From Acinetobacter sp. ANC 3903 (GTDB lineage: Bacteria; Pseudomonadota; Gammaproteobacteria; Pseudomonadales; Moraxellaceae): DNA of 64,000 bases. A program made the position numbers and the translations under genes. The notes under the pieces are model-generated. The model saw only the letters and a list, made by a program, of their open reading frames with translations. It was not told the DNA's origin and did not search any database. Numbering within the stretch: the stretch's first letter is position 1; each line of letters starts with the position of its first letter. Location: NCBI RefSeq assembly GCF_002135315.1, contig NZ_NEGA01000014.1:1-64000 (forward strand). Reading direction: 5' to 3'. Below, piece after piece: positions 45,737 to 53,995 of this stretch.

Positions 45737-47020
45737 CTAGGCCACCTGCTCAGTCTGCTGCAATAGCTGATCGACCACCCAGGCTGCGCTGCGCGCCCCA
45801 TCTTCGTGAAAGCCCCAGCCCCAGTAGGCGCCACAGTATGAGGTGCGGTTCTGGGCATTGACTTCGGTCCAGCGTTGTTGGGCTTCAATCGCAGGCGCAT
45901 CAAACACCGGATGGCGGTAATGCCGTTCTACCCAGACTTTTTTCGGATCCAGGGCAAAATTAGGATTCAGGGTGGCAAATACCTGGGTTTTACAGTTCAG
46001 GTTCTGCAGCTGGTTCATCCAGTAACTGAAGCCATAGTGCATGCCGCTGTGCTGGAACGGGGTCTGTTCGGTGGCCTGACTCGGCGTGACATGCACATGC
46101 CAGCTGGCCCACTGGCGACGGGATTTGGGCATAATACGGGTATCGGAATGCACCACCATGCGGTTATCCTGATAGCGGAACTTACCCAGTACGTCCAGTT
46201 CCTGCACTGACGGGTCTTTCAGCAGTTTCAGGCTGTCATCGGCGTGGCTGGCAAAAATCACCCAGTCAAAACGTTCACTGCCTTGTTGAGTTTCAATCAG
46301 CACATCATTGGCACTACGCGAGACATGCAAAACACCGATCTTGCGGAAGCTAATATTGGCCTGGGCCTGAATGGCACGGACGTAGCGAGCTGATCCGCCC
46401 TTGACCGTGAGCCATAAGGGCCGGTCTTTTAGCTGCAACATGCGATGATGCTGGAAAAAGCTCACCACAAATTTATACGGAATCTGTCCGGCTTGCTCCA
46501 CCGGACAGGACCACAGCGCCCCGCACATCGGGTAGAGATGTTCCTGACGGAAGGCTTCTGAGTAGCCATGCCGATTCAGATACTCATCAATACTGAGCTG
46601 TGCATCAACCTGTTCCACATCTAGGTCTTTATTGGCCGCATAGAAGCGGAACAGATCCGACAACATCGCGCGAAAATCAGCATTGAGGAAGTTTTTCGGC
46701 CGCAACAGCAGCGAGAATTTTTTTGAAGGATTGTACTGCAAACCGGTGACCTGATTATTCACCGAAAAGCCCATGTCACTGCTTTGCGATAGAATCCCGA
46801 GTTCTTTCAGCATTGCACAGAACAGCGGATAGTTGTGTTCATTAAACACAATAAAGCCACTGTCTACTGCGACCTGTTCACCATCTATATTCAGCTGATG
46901 GGTATCGGTATGGCCGCCAAAGTAGTTATTCTTTTCAAAGACCGTGACCTCATGCACTTTGCTGAGTTTCCAGGCGGCATACAGACCGGAAATACCTGAA
47001 CCAATAATCGCAATTTTCAT
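45737..47020 (-). CDS. FAD-dependent oxidoreductase (Cfa-cluster type)
   Basis: A 427-residue flavoprotein. The dinucleotide-binding motif is IAIIGSGISGLYAAWKLS at the N-terminus, followed by VTVFEKNNYFGGHTDTHQL. The C-terminal FAD-binding end is YCGAYWGWGFHEDGARSAAW. It resembles the amine-oxidase/desaturase-like proteins encoded beside DUF1365 and Cfa; in alphaproteobacteria a related protein (UfaD) desaturates methylated fatty acids on the way to furan fatty acids. That function here is inference. It overlaps the desaturase gene by four bases. Confidence 0.85.
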   Translation of the reverse strand: MKIAIIGSGISGLYAAWKLSKVHEVTVFEKNNYFGGHTDTHQLNIDGEQVAVDSGFIVFNEHNYPLFCAMLKELGILSQSSDMGFSVNNQVTGLQYNPSKKFSLLLRPKNFLNADFRAMLSDLFRFYAANKDLDVEQVDAQLSIDEYLNRHGYSEAFRQEHLYPMCGALWSCPVEQAGQIPYKFVVSFFQHHRMLQLKDRPLWLTVKGGSARYVRAIQAQANISFRKIGVLHVSRSANDVLIETQQGSERFDWVIFASHADDSLKLLKDPSVQELDVLGKFRYQDNRMVVHSDTRIMPKSRRQWASWHVHVTPSQATEQTPFQHSGMHYGFSYWMNQLQNLNCKTQVFATLNPNFALDPKKVWVERHYRHPVFDAPAIEAQQRWTEVNAQNRTSYCGAYWGWGFHEDGARSAAWVVDQLLQQTEQVA

Positions 47021-48003
47021 GGTGATTCCTTCGATTGAATCGTGTGAGTGCCTGCCGTAGCGGATTTTTTCTGTTTTCTGAGCTGAGCAATTTTACTGGC
47101 TTCATAGACCCGTGCTGGAATTGGCTTGAGTCCCCAGACCAGCCCGAGCCAGGACATGAGTTTCAGTAGGTAATAGGTGACATCAATCTGCCACCAGTAA
47201 AAGCCTTGCCGTGTGCTGCCTGCATAATAATGGTGATTGTTGTGCCAGCCTTCGCCTAGGGTAATGATAGACAGGAATAAGTTGTTGCGGCTTTGATCTT
47301 CAGTGTCAAAATCACGGCTGCCGTAATGATGCGCCAGTGAATTGATACACAAAGTGGCATGGATCAGTAACACGGTAGAGACCACAAATCCCCAGACCAG
47401 CAATTGCAGGCCGGAAGTGCCGAGTTGCGGTAAAGCCATGGCCAGCCATTCGCCTAGCGCATAAATCCCGCCCGCAGTCAGCAGCACCACAATTAAACTG
47501 AAACGATCCAGCCAAATCAGTTCCGGATATTTCAGCCAGTCCTTGATCACTTCTTGACGTGTGGCAAAGTTATATTCATTCAGAAACCAGCCGACATGGC
47601 TGTACCAAAAACCATGCGTGGAGGAATGCGGATCTTGTAGCGTATCAGTATAGCGGTGGTGATAACGGTGATGCGCTGCCCACCATAGCGGGCCACGCTG
47701 TGCACTCATCGTGCCGAGCAATATGAAGAGGAACTGTACCGGACGCGAGGTCTGAAAAGTTTTGTGTGACAGATAGCGATGGAAAAAAGCGGTGATGGAA
47801 AACATCCGGATCAGGTAGAACAGCAACATAAAGCCAATCGCAAACCACGACACTCCCACCCAGAACACGGCGAGACAGGCTAGATGTAACAGAATAAAGG
47901 GCAAAATCCTCAGCCACTGAATCTTGCTGTTTTCAGCCGTCAGTGTTTCGGGAGTTGTGGGTGTAGACCAGCTGTCTATCCATCGCATCAGACTTTTCAA
48001 CAT
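47017..48003 (-). CDS. Acyl-CoA (delta-9 type) fatty acid desaturase
   Basis: A 328-residue membrane di-iron desaturase. The three histidine boxes are HRYLSH, HHRYHH and HNNHHY, in correct order, with four membrane helices between. This is the stearoyl-CoA desaturase class that inserts a double bond into saturated acyl chains. It is the first gene of a seven-gene operon, with AGGATGAG before the ATG. Its product would supply double bonds for the Cfa and Cfa-like methyltransferases downstream. Confidence 0.92.
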   Translation of the reverse strand: MLKSLMRWIDSWSTPTTPETLTAENSKIQWLRILPFILLHLACLAVFWVGVSWFAIGFMLLFYLIRMFSITAFFHRYLSHKTFQTSRPVQFLFILLGTMSAQRGPLWWAAHHRYHHRYTDTLQDPHSSTHGFWYSHVGWFLNEYNFATRQEVIKDWLKYPELIWLDRFSLIVVLLTAGGIYALGEWLAMALPQLGTSGLQLLVWGFVVSTVLLIHATLCINSLAHHYGSRDFDTEDQSRNNLFLSIITLGEGWHNNHHYYAGSTRQGFYWWQIDVTYYLLKLMSWLGLVWGLKPIPARVYEASKIAQLRKQKKSATAGTHTIQSKESP

Positions 48004-48086
48004 GGACTCATCCTATTTTCAAGCGATTGTCTTTATTCTATTTGATGAGTCTAATCAGTCAGATATGAATTTTATGTGAAGTGAAA
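48004..48086 (-). promoter_or_regulatory. Desaturase operon leader with TTCAC-type direct repeat
   Basis: On the minus strand CTTCACATAAAATTCAT holds half-sites 11 bp apart (plus-strand GTGAA at 48076-48080 and ATGAA at 48065-48069). A further GTGAA lies at 48081-48085. It matches the repeats before the NTF2-like and lipocalin genes. Confidence 0.55.
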
Positions 48087-48127
48087 TAAAAAAAGCCGAA
48101 CTGTGTAGAGAGAGTGGTCAGTTCGGC
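48087..48127 (-). terminator. Intrinsic terminator after the lipocalin gene
   Basis: On the minus strand, stem GCCGAACTG / CAGTTCGGC with a 15-base loop, then eight T. It lies 15 bases after the lipocalin stop and separates it from the desaturase promoter. Confidence 0.88.
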
Positions 48128-48141
48128 AAAAGGGTAACAGA

Positions 48142-48690
48142 TTAATGCGGCAATTTGATCAGTTTTGTCACGTCATAACCATAATGTTTTGCAGTTTCCA
48201 GATAGGATTGATAGGTGACTTCATCCAGTTGCGTTTCACGCGATAAAATCCACAGGTATTTGTTACTTGGTCCGCCGACCAGTGCCACTTTATATTCCGG
48301 GTCTACGCGTAATACCCAGTAATGACCTTTAGTAAACGGAATCCACCTTAATCCTTGTGGCAAAAAACTGACCTTCAGTTTGCTGTTACCCTGATTTTGC
48401 GGATAGGCAACACCTTCAGAGCTGATCATCTCACCATTGGCAATCTGGCAACTATTCAAGACACGCATGCTTTGATCGATATTGAGGCTATATTGCGCCG
48501 TGATATTCGAGACACACTTACGTTGAAAATACATTGGTAAATGCGCAATTTCATACCACTTTCCTGCATAGCGCTGGATATCCACCTGATCGACTGCCTG
48601 AGGGGCAGCACTTTCTGCTCGGGTCGTTGTACTTAAGCTGATGATGGCCAGTGCTGTCGCTGCAAAAACAGACTTGAATAGCATCTTCAT
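48142..48690 (-). CDS. Exported lipocalin (Blc-like)
   Basis: A 182-residue lipocalin. Signal peptide (FAATALAIISLSTTTRA, cleavage near residue 25; no lipobox, unlike E. coli Blc). The lipocalin signature is GKWYEIAHLPMYFQ, later blocks are FLPQGLRWIPFTKGHYWVLR and YLWILSRE. Blc proteins bind fatty acids and lysophospholipids, which suits the lipid-modifying operon next door. Own promoter with a TTCAC direct repeat, own terminator. Confidence 0.9.
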   Translation of the reverse strand: MKMLFKSVFAATALAIISLSTTTRAESAAPQAVDQVDIQRYAGKWYEIAHLPMYFQRKCVSNITAQYSLNIDQSMRVLNSCQIANGEMISSEGVAYPQNQGNSKLKVSFLPQGLRWIPFTKGHYWVLRVDPEYKVALVGGPSNKYLWILSRETQLDEVTYQSYLETAKHYGYDVTKLIKLPH

Positions 48691-48997
48691 TTTTTAGCCT
48701 TGTTGTATTTCAGGCTTAAGATAACCTAGGTGGGTGTGAACAAAGCGTGAAGATAAAATGGTGAAATTCAGTATTTGTGATTGAATAATTTAAGCTGGAT
48801 TAATCTCATTGTCCGTACAATAATTCTATCAAATGGAGTGTAAAACTGTAGGCGTCCGCTGAGCCCGACTTTTTTATCTGATCAACATCACGATAGTGTT
48901 CACTTAAAATGAAGTGGACACCTATTTATGGATTTAAGGACAGTCAGATAAGGTATATACTTTATAACAACAGCTAAAATCACCTAGGAGCAGGCAA
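48691..48997 (-). promoter_or_regulatory. Lipocalin promoter with TTCAC direct repeat
   Basis: Minus strand CTTCACGCTTTGTTCACA (plus 48735-48752): TTCAC half-sites 11 bp apart, 46 bases before the start codon. It is the closest match to the repeat before the NTF2-like operon. The rest of this interval has no gene. Confidence 0.6.
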
Positions 48998-49195
48998 ATG
49001 CCTATTAAATTTGTAATTCGATTCACTAGTATTTTAGTTTCATTATTAATTTTGGCTGCTCTTGTCAACCAGTTTTTCTTTTCAAGTCAAGTAACAACGG
49101 ACGTATGGATCCTTTCATTCCCCATTATTGTGGGTATTCCGATCTTGGCATCTGTTATGTGTGCAACAGATAATGAATTAAATCAATTCCATTGA
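48998..49195 (+). CDS. Small two-helix membrane protein
   Basis: A 65-residue protein with two hydrophobic segments (about 7-28 and 38-56) and short polar ends. AGGAG lies 8 bases before the ATG and a terminator follows, so it is a believable gene. I do not recognise a family. It stands alone downstream of the lipid locus, on the opposite strand to the lipocalin. Confidence 0.6.
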   Translation: MPIKFVIRFTSILVSLLILAALVNQFFFSSQVTTDVWILSFPIIVGIPILASVMCATDNELNQFH

Positions 49196-49267
49196 TTGGT
49201 GTATTTATATGAATTGATAAAATTAGTGATCTAATCGCTGAAAAATTCATTATAAATTATAAGATGT

Positions 49268-49303
49268 AATGCCAGTCAGTTAAGAAATTGACTGGCATTT
49301 TCT
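49268..49303 (+). terminator. Intrinsic terminator after the small membrane protein
   Basis: AATGCCAGTCA / TGACTGGCATT with a 10-base loop and TTTC tail, 72 bases after the stop codon at 49195. Confidence 0.75.
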
Positions 49304-49615
49304 TGGATATTTCTGTGGTTTGATCATAAACATCCGCAGTACCGCCTGTTACAAGAGAAGTTTTATCAGTCGGGGAAGCAAATGCACAGAATAGTCAACA
49401 AGGGGTTGTCTTTCGTTTAAGAATTAAATATTAAGCGATTATTGAAAAATTATAAAAATAAAAATTTGATCTTGCGGATTTTTAGATCATCTAAAATTAA
49501 CATATTATAATTTAACCCGAATCTCTAATAAGAAATTAACTTGAAAGAAAGGTGGCTGAAACCATTAGGGAGCTACCATACAACCTATGCCTTCAGCCCG
49601 CTTGTTCGATTTTAC
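49304..49615. other. Non-coding interval, no recognisable feature
   Basis: AT-rich sequence with no credible reading frame. The IS982-type remnant begins soon after. Confidence 0.5.
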
Positions 49616-49900
49616 ATATTTCTTCTGCATGATTGATGATTTTTTCAGAAATTAGAAACAACCTATTGGCAATTTTTAAAACACAGTAACAAGCGTTTGA
49701 GAATGCAGTCTTCTCAATTGAAAGTTTCAGAAATCGTGTTCATCGCCATTTGGTATAAATGCTCTCATTCCAATAATTTCAAAGCATTTTTCTTTTCATT
49801 AAAATACCATCACAGTCAACTCTTTAGAGATTTACCCCGTTGCCAGAGGATAAGTTATCTCATCAGAGCTCATCGATTGGCACAGCATACTTTGCCTTGA
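49616..49900 (+). pseudogene. IS982-family transposase N-terminus, frameshifted
   Basis: Reads TYFFCMIDDFF and then, after a frame change, RMQSSQLKVSEIVFIAIWYK, NNFKAFFFSLKYHHSQLFRD and LPRCQRISYLIRAHRLAQHT to a stop. This order matches the N-terminal third of IS982-family transposases. The catalytic domain is absent. Confidence 0.65.
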
Positions 49901-49998
49901 TGAAAAATTGTCAGAGCAGTTATTGCAAATTGCTGAATAAGTCTGTCACCTATTCTTGTTCGTAATCTACCAGTCACTCCTGTTGCTAGTAGACCACT

Positions 49999-50490
49999 TT
50001 AATTAAAATTAGGTATTTCACTCACTGGATATATTAATGTTAATGGATTTGATGTTAATGAAATAAAGCCAAAACGCTGATAAAACTCCATCGCTTTTTG
50101 ATCCTTTGCATGTATGACAACAAAATTAACACCAATAATTTGAGCAACTTTTGAAACTTGTTTAAGAGCATGTGCTAAAAGTACTTTTCCAATTCCTCGC
50201 CCCTGAGTTGTTTGATCAACGGCAAAGCGACCTACAACCACACAAGGTAATGGATAACGAGGTAATCGTTTAGTAAGAACATCATCAACTACATCGAATC
50301 CTATAGAAGTACTCGATAGACAATAAAATCCTTTCACCTGTGTATCATCGTAATCAATAGCTACATACGTTTTACTTGTTCCTGATTTCTGATGTTGCGA
50401 TGCGTATTGTTTTATGAATTTATTTAAATCATCTTGGCCACAATTAAATTTTTTTTTCTGATGATGGGCTTGTAAAACCTCAATTTTCAT
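49999..50490 (-). CDS. GNAT-family toxin (TacT-like)
   Basis: A 163-residue GCN5-related N-acetyltransferase. The start FNCGQDDLNKFIKQYASQHQ and the acetyl-CoA loop VDQTTQGRGIGKVLLAHALK are those of toxins that acetylate aminoacyl-tRNA (TacT/AtaT group). The closing FVVIHAKDQKAMEFYQRFGF has the catalytic Tyr. It overlaps the antitoxin gene by 11 bases and is transcribed after it, the usual order for this class. It looks intact. Confidence 0.9.
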   Translation of the reverse strand: MKIEVLQAHHQKKKFNCGQDDLNKFIKQYASQHQKSGTSKTYVAIDYDDTQVKGFYCLSSTSIGFDVVDDVLTKRLPRYPLPCVVVGRFAVDQTTQGRGIGKVLLAHALKQVSKVAQIIGVNFVVIHAKDQKAMEFYQRFGFISLTSNPLTLIYPVSEIPNFN

Positions 50491-50746
50491 CCAATAAACT
50501 CATTAAATTTTTCATCTCATCATTTGCAGGGCGTGGGTTTTCAAGCATGTTCATTAACATATCACGATCAGCATTATTCACTTTTAACTCATGATTAGAT
50601 TTAAGTAATTCTTTCGCTCGTTCAAATGAGGATTGGATCATAAAGGAACTCACACTGAGACCCAATAAATTCGCAGCTTGTTCAATCACATTTTTTGCAT
50701 CTACTGTTGAACGAACATTGATTCGTTCTGTTGCTAAGTTAGCCAT
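50480..50746 (-). CDS. DUF1778 antitoxin (TacA-like)
   Basis: An 88-residue ribbon-helix-helix antitoxin: N-terminal ATERINVRSTVDAKNVIEQA gives the DNA-binding RHH (residues ~3-50), the C-terminal acidic part neutralises the GNAT toxin. The frame stays open 12 codons upstream, through the operator palindrome, so I use ATG 50746. It should repress its own operon through that palindrome. Confidence 0.9.
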   Translation of the reverse strand: MANLATERINVRSTVDAKNVIEQAANLLGLSVSSFMIQSSFERAKELLKSNHELKVNNADRDMLMNMLENPRPANDEMKNLMSLLDEN

Positions 50747-50761
50747 ATTTTTCACCAATAA

Positions 50762-50811
50762 GTACATCAGTTTGATGTACAAATTATAGCAGATTAAGGT
50801 AGTGCTTCAAG
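50762..50811 (-). promoter_or_regulatory. Toxin-antitoxin promoter and operator
   Basis: Palindrome GTACATCAGTTTGATGTAC at 50762-50780. On the minus strand TATAAT (50783-50788) and TTGAAG (50805-50810) with a 16-base spacer form a sigma-70 promoter. The operator covers the start site, fitting autorepression by the RHH antitoxin. Confidence 0.75.
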
Positions 50812-51111
50812 ATTCAAATTTGCATATTCTGTTTTGAAATATTTGAATAGAAAATTAGTGGCTTACTATGAACCAAAATGAGTGGGAGGGTTTGAATAAG
50901 AATACGCAAGTTATTTATAGATTGATTCGACTACGTTACTCGTATGCAAAAATCAGTGTATTCAAAAGCATAAATTACTAGGAGTGATTTGTAATCCGCG
51001 GTAAAAGCTCATCTGCACGGGCTATTTTTCGTGTTTTATAGATTCTCTTTTTAATTTTAAAGAAAAAGTTGTTCTTCCATATTGGAAAAAATCATAAAAA
51101 TAGGATAAAAA
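50812..51111. other. Non-coding interval
   Basis: No gene or clear site. Ends in an AT-rich stretch leading to a possible TTG-started gene. Confidence 0.45.
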
Positions 51112-51339
51112 TTGTTAAAAGTTAATGAATTAATTGCAAAATCTAAAAATGGTACTGAAATTATCGTTTCTTTAATTCCCTTAAATAAAATACAGAATAC
51201 ACGTCAAGGTTTTAAAGAAATTGAAGTGGGTAAAAGAGTTCTGCTGGAATCTGGAATTGAGGTAGATTTAAATTTAGATGGTCGTACATTTTATACATCT
51301 TTAAATAAATTATTTAAGCTAAATCAAAAAGTTATTTAA
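51112..51339 (+). CDS. Hypothetical small protein with TTG start
   Basis: A 75-residue soluble protein, LKVNELIAKSKNGTEIIVSL and later KRVLLESGIEVDLNLDGRTF. There is no in-frame ATG near the start; TTG at 51112 has AGGAT seven bases upstream. It looks beta-rich. I do not recognise it. It is followed within 65 bases by another small gene split by an IS, so the two may have formed one operon. Confidence 0.45.
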   Translation: MLKVNELIAKSKNGTEIIVSLIPLNKIQNTRQGFKEIEVGKRVLLESGIEVDLNLDGRTFYTSLNKLFKLNQKVI

Positions 51340-51609
51340 AAAATAATATATTGCTTAATTAATTGAATAGCCGCTCTAGCATAATCTTATTAAAGGTAAA
51401 CTAATGTTTAAACAAAATCTAAATGTAAAAGACCAATTCGGTATCAAATATTCTATTCAGGCTACGGTTGAGCGCCATTTTAGTGCTAGCCAGTCTTGTT
51501 CCCATGTCAAATATATTACCGTAGATGGTGAAGATATTTGATCCTAGACAAAATAATGGACACATAGTCCCTCTACAGATAACGTAATGTTAACTTTGGA
51601 GATGTACAA

Positions 51610-51903
51610 ATGGCTAAACGCTTTAGTCCAGAATTTAAACAGCAAGCAATCGATTATGCACTTGTGAACTCACATGAATCATTAGCATCAATTGCTGTAA
51701 AACTTGGTGTCGGATATTCGACATTAGATAAATGGATTCGTATGGCTAATCCAGATGGTTCAAGTAAACGTCAACTCACCCCTGAGCAACAGAGGATCAT
51801 AGATCTAGAAAAAGAAGTCAAACAGCTCAAAGAGGCAAATGACATACTAAAAAAAGTGCATGTGTACTTCCTCACCGATCAAGGCAAGAGAAGTACACGG
51901 TAA
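51610..51903 (+). CDS. IS3-family OrfA
   Basis: A 97-residue protein with HTH (residues ~20-45, SLASIAVKLGVGYSTLDKWI) and a leucine-zipper-like tail (IIDLEKEVKQLKEANDILKK). Near its end, CTAAAAAAAGTG at about 51847-51858 gives an A7G slippery site in the right place for -1 frameshifting into orfB, as in other IS3 elements. GGAG precedes the ATG. Confidence 0.92.
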   Translation: MAKRFSPEFKQQAIDYALVNSHESLASIAVKLGVGYSTLDKWIRMANPDGSSKRQLTPEQQRIIDLEKEVKQLKEANDILKKVHVYFLTDQGKRSTR

Positions 51904-51917
51904 TCAAAGATTTTGCA

Positions 51918-52769
51918 ATGAAACAGGTTAAAGTCACTACGTTATGCAAATACTTTGGTGTCAGCACTTCAGGCTTTTATACATGGAAAAAACGTCAGAT
52001 ACGAATCACAAAGCAGTACGATGATTTAAAAGCGATGTATTGGCAGCATCATGCTCGTTTAGGTGCTCCATCCCTTGTTCATGATATGCATGATCTTGGT
52101 TATAGCATGAGTGAGCGTACTGTTGGTCGGATGCTTAAAAAGCTAGGTTTAGGCAGTAAAATAGCGCGAAAATACAAGCATACGACTGATTCAAATCATC
52201 GCTTGCCAACAGCACCGAATTTGTTGGATCGACAATTTACAGTGACTGAACCTAATAAGGTCTGGACGACTGATATTACGTATATTCGAACTAAAGAAGG
52301 TTGGTTATATTTATGCGTGATGTTAGACCTGTTTAGCCGACGTATTGTGGGTTGGCAGACAAGTACACGGATAGATCGTCAATTGGTATGTGACGCATTT
52401 AACTATGCTCTTGCTCGTCAAGGCTATCCAATAGGCATGATGATCCATTCGGATCAAGGCTCGCAGTACTGTAGTCGTGATTTTAGATTTGCATTACTCA
52501 CTAACAGGGCAATCCAAAGTATGTCTCGTAGAGGCAACTGTTGGGATAATGCAGTTACTGAGAGCTTTTTCCATACGCTGAAAGGACATGTAGTACATGA
52601 CAGTGTATTTTCTACGAGAAAAGAGGCAAATTCGGTCTTGTTTGAATATATTGAAGTTTACTACAATCGAATCAGAAGACATTCTGCCAATGATTGGTTA
52701 AGCCCAGAGGCTTTTGAACAGAAATATTTTAAGAATTTAGAGGGAAGTACTATCCACGATAGTGTCTAG
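51918..52769 (+). CDS. IS3-family OrfB (DDE integrase domain)
   Basis: A 283-residue catalytic part in the -1 frame relative to orfA; its frame is open upstream to the A-run, so it is normally made as an OrfAB fusion. Catalytic residues: Asp in VWTTDITYIRT, Asp in MIHSDQGSQY and Glu in NAVTESFFHTLK. The HTH_21-like start is KYFGVSTSGFYTWKKRQ. No disruption seen, so the element should be active. Confidence 0.93.
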   Translation: MKQVKVTTLCKYFGVSTSGFYTWKKRQIRITKQYDDLKAMYWQHHARLGAPSLVHDMHDLGYSMSERTVGRMLKKLGLGSKIARKYKHTTDSNHRLPTAPNLLDRQFTVTEPNKVWTTDITYIRTKEGWLYLCVMLDLFSRRIVGWQTSTRIDRQLVCDAFNYALARQGYPIGMMIHSDQGSQYCSRDFRFALLTNRAIQSMSRRGNCWDNAVTESFFHTLKGHVVHDSVFSTRKEANSVLFEYIEVYYNRIRRHSANDWLSPEAFEQKYFKNLEGSTIHDSV

Positions 52770-52840
52770 GATCAATTCGCCCCAGCTTTGAAATGTTTTT
52801 CCAAAGTACTTCTAGCGGAAAAATTTTCAAGATTATTTAA

Positions 52841-53098
52841 GTCATTCCAACCCTACTTGGAATTAGGTCTCTTCATAGGGTTATATCAAATAGAGACTGC
52901 AAATTATCTATCGAATTACTTTCCACTAAAAAATTATTCAGCCAAATGTTTAGCACACTTTATTTCAAAATAGCGTGTCTGAATGGGCAAGCTGCTTGGC
53001 CAATATAGAAAATTCAGTTTTACTTTCAATCCAGCATCAATTTTTTATCTTTCTTGTTCAGCAAAAAAGAATTATTCAGATCTCTCTATTTCAAAATT
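52841..53098. other. Non-coding interval
   Basis: Only short AT-driven frames. No feature recognised. Confidence 0.45.
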
Positions 53099-53872
53099 TC
53101 AAAGCCATTCTTTGCTGTCATCTGCAACAGGCGTTCCATGCATCACATGCTGAATCATGGCATAAGCGATACTGCCCTTGAACGGAATTTCGGGTAACTG
53201 ATCAAATTTGAAAAACTGCGCATCGCTGAGTTCATCTTCCTGGATCTGAATTTCCCCTGCGTGATATTCCGCCTTGAATGCCATCATCAGGTTGCTGGGA
53301 AACGGCCACGGCTGACTGGCCAGATATTGAATATTTTTGATCTGCAGCCCCACTTCTTCCAGTGTTTCACGGCGTACTGCCTCTTCCAAGGTTTCCCCGA
53401 CTTCAACAAAGCCTGCAATCAGGCTGTACATCTGGGTTTTGTTGCGGGCATTTTTTCCCAGCAGAATTTCATCTGTACCCCGGGTAATGATGGTAATGAC
53501 ACAGGGATTCACCCGCGGATACTGGTTATAGCCACAGGATGGACAGACCATGGCATACTGGCTGGCGTGTTGCTGGGTGGCGTGACCGCATTTACTGCAA
53601 AAGCGGTGATTACGGCGCCATTCCAGTAACTGTACCGCACGGCTGGCCTGTTCAAACTGCGGTCTGCTCCAGACTTGCACCAGTTGTCTGATCGGAACCA
53701 GCTGATAACCTTCCGGCACTGCTTCATCTTCTTTTAGATCACGGGCAATGATCTCGCCATTTTCCGACAGGTTCAGGTCGTGCTGCAGTCTTTCTACCTG
53801 CGGCAACTGAAAATGGTCATCCACCAGTAATTGCTGCTGTCTAAAAATATACGCTTTTGAATGCATGCTCAT
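53099..53872 (-). CDS. nudC: NAD+ diphosphatase NudC (RNA deNADding enzyme)
   Basis: A 257-residue Nudix hydrolase. The zinc ribbon is FCSKCGHA ... VCPSCGYNQYPRVNP (four Cys, ~105-130). The Nudix box is GFVEVGETLEEAVRRETLEE with VGL. The SQPWPFPSNLMMAFKAE segment after it is the NudC-specific SQPWPFPxS array. It cleaves NAD(H) and removes NAD caps from RNA. Base composition is clearly less AT-rich than the surrounding accessory DNA. A hairpin with a T-run lies directly upstream on the same strand. Confidence 0.95.
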   Translation of the reverse strand: MSMHSKAYIFRQQQLLVDDHFQLPQVERLQHDLNLSENGEIIARDLKEDEAVPEGYQLVPIRQLVQVWSRPQFEQASRAVQLLEWRRNHRFCSKCGHATQQHASQYAMVCPSCGYNQYPRVNPCVITIITRGTDEILLGKNARNKTQMYSLIAGFVEVGETLEEAVRRETLEEVGLQIKNIQYLASQPWPFPSNLMMAFKAEYHAGEIQIQEDELSDAQFFKFDQLPEIPFKGSIAYAMIQHVMHGTPVADDSKEWL

Positions 53873-53886
53873 ACGATCCCCTGATT

Positions 53887-53980
53887 AAAAAAAATCCCAT
53901 ACAGAGGGGTGTATGGGACAAAACTAAGGAAGCTTACATGGAGTAACTTCTACCCAGATACTAGGCACAAGCTGCCTGAA
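53887..53980 (-). ncRNA. Candidate short leader RNA or sRNA ending in a terminator before nudC
   Basis: On the minus strand: hairpin AGGCA GCTTG TGCCT (53963-53977), about 45 linker bases, then stem TCCCATAC / GTATGGGA with an 8-base loop and eight T (53887-53918). It ends 15 bases before nudC. A TATAGT-like box lies just upstream near 53985-53995. It may be an attenuated leader or a separate small RNA. No known family recognised. Confidence 0.4.
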
Positions 53981-53995
53981 TTACAACTATAATAA

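Larger units (their letters stand above)
51539..52774 (+). mobile_element. Complete IS3-family insertion sequence
   Basis: 1236 bp. The ends are TGATCCTAGACAAAATAATG (left) and TGATCCTAGACACTATCGTG (right, read inward). ATT flanks both sides (51536-51538 and 52775-52777), the 3-bp duplication typical of IS3. It contains orfA and orfB in -1 relation. It appears intact and recently inserted; a second copy in opposite orientation is at the window start. Confidence 0.95.
51404..52840 (+). pseudogene. Small gene split by the IS3-family element
   Basis: Before the IS: ATG 51404 to ATT 51538, 45 codons (MFKQNLNVKDQFGIKYSIQA ... ITVDGEDI). After it: 52778-52840, RPSFEMFFQSTSSGKIFKII and a stop. Removing the IS and one copy of the ATT target repeat restores an uninterrupted 65-codon frame, so this was a real gene before insertion. 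AAAGGTAAACTA precedes the ATG. Family unknown. Confidence 0.75.
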
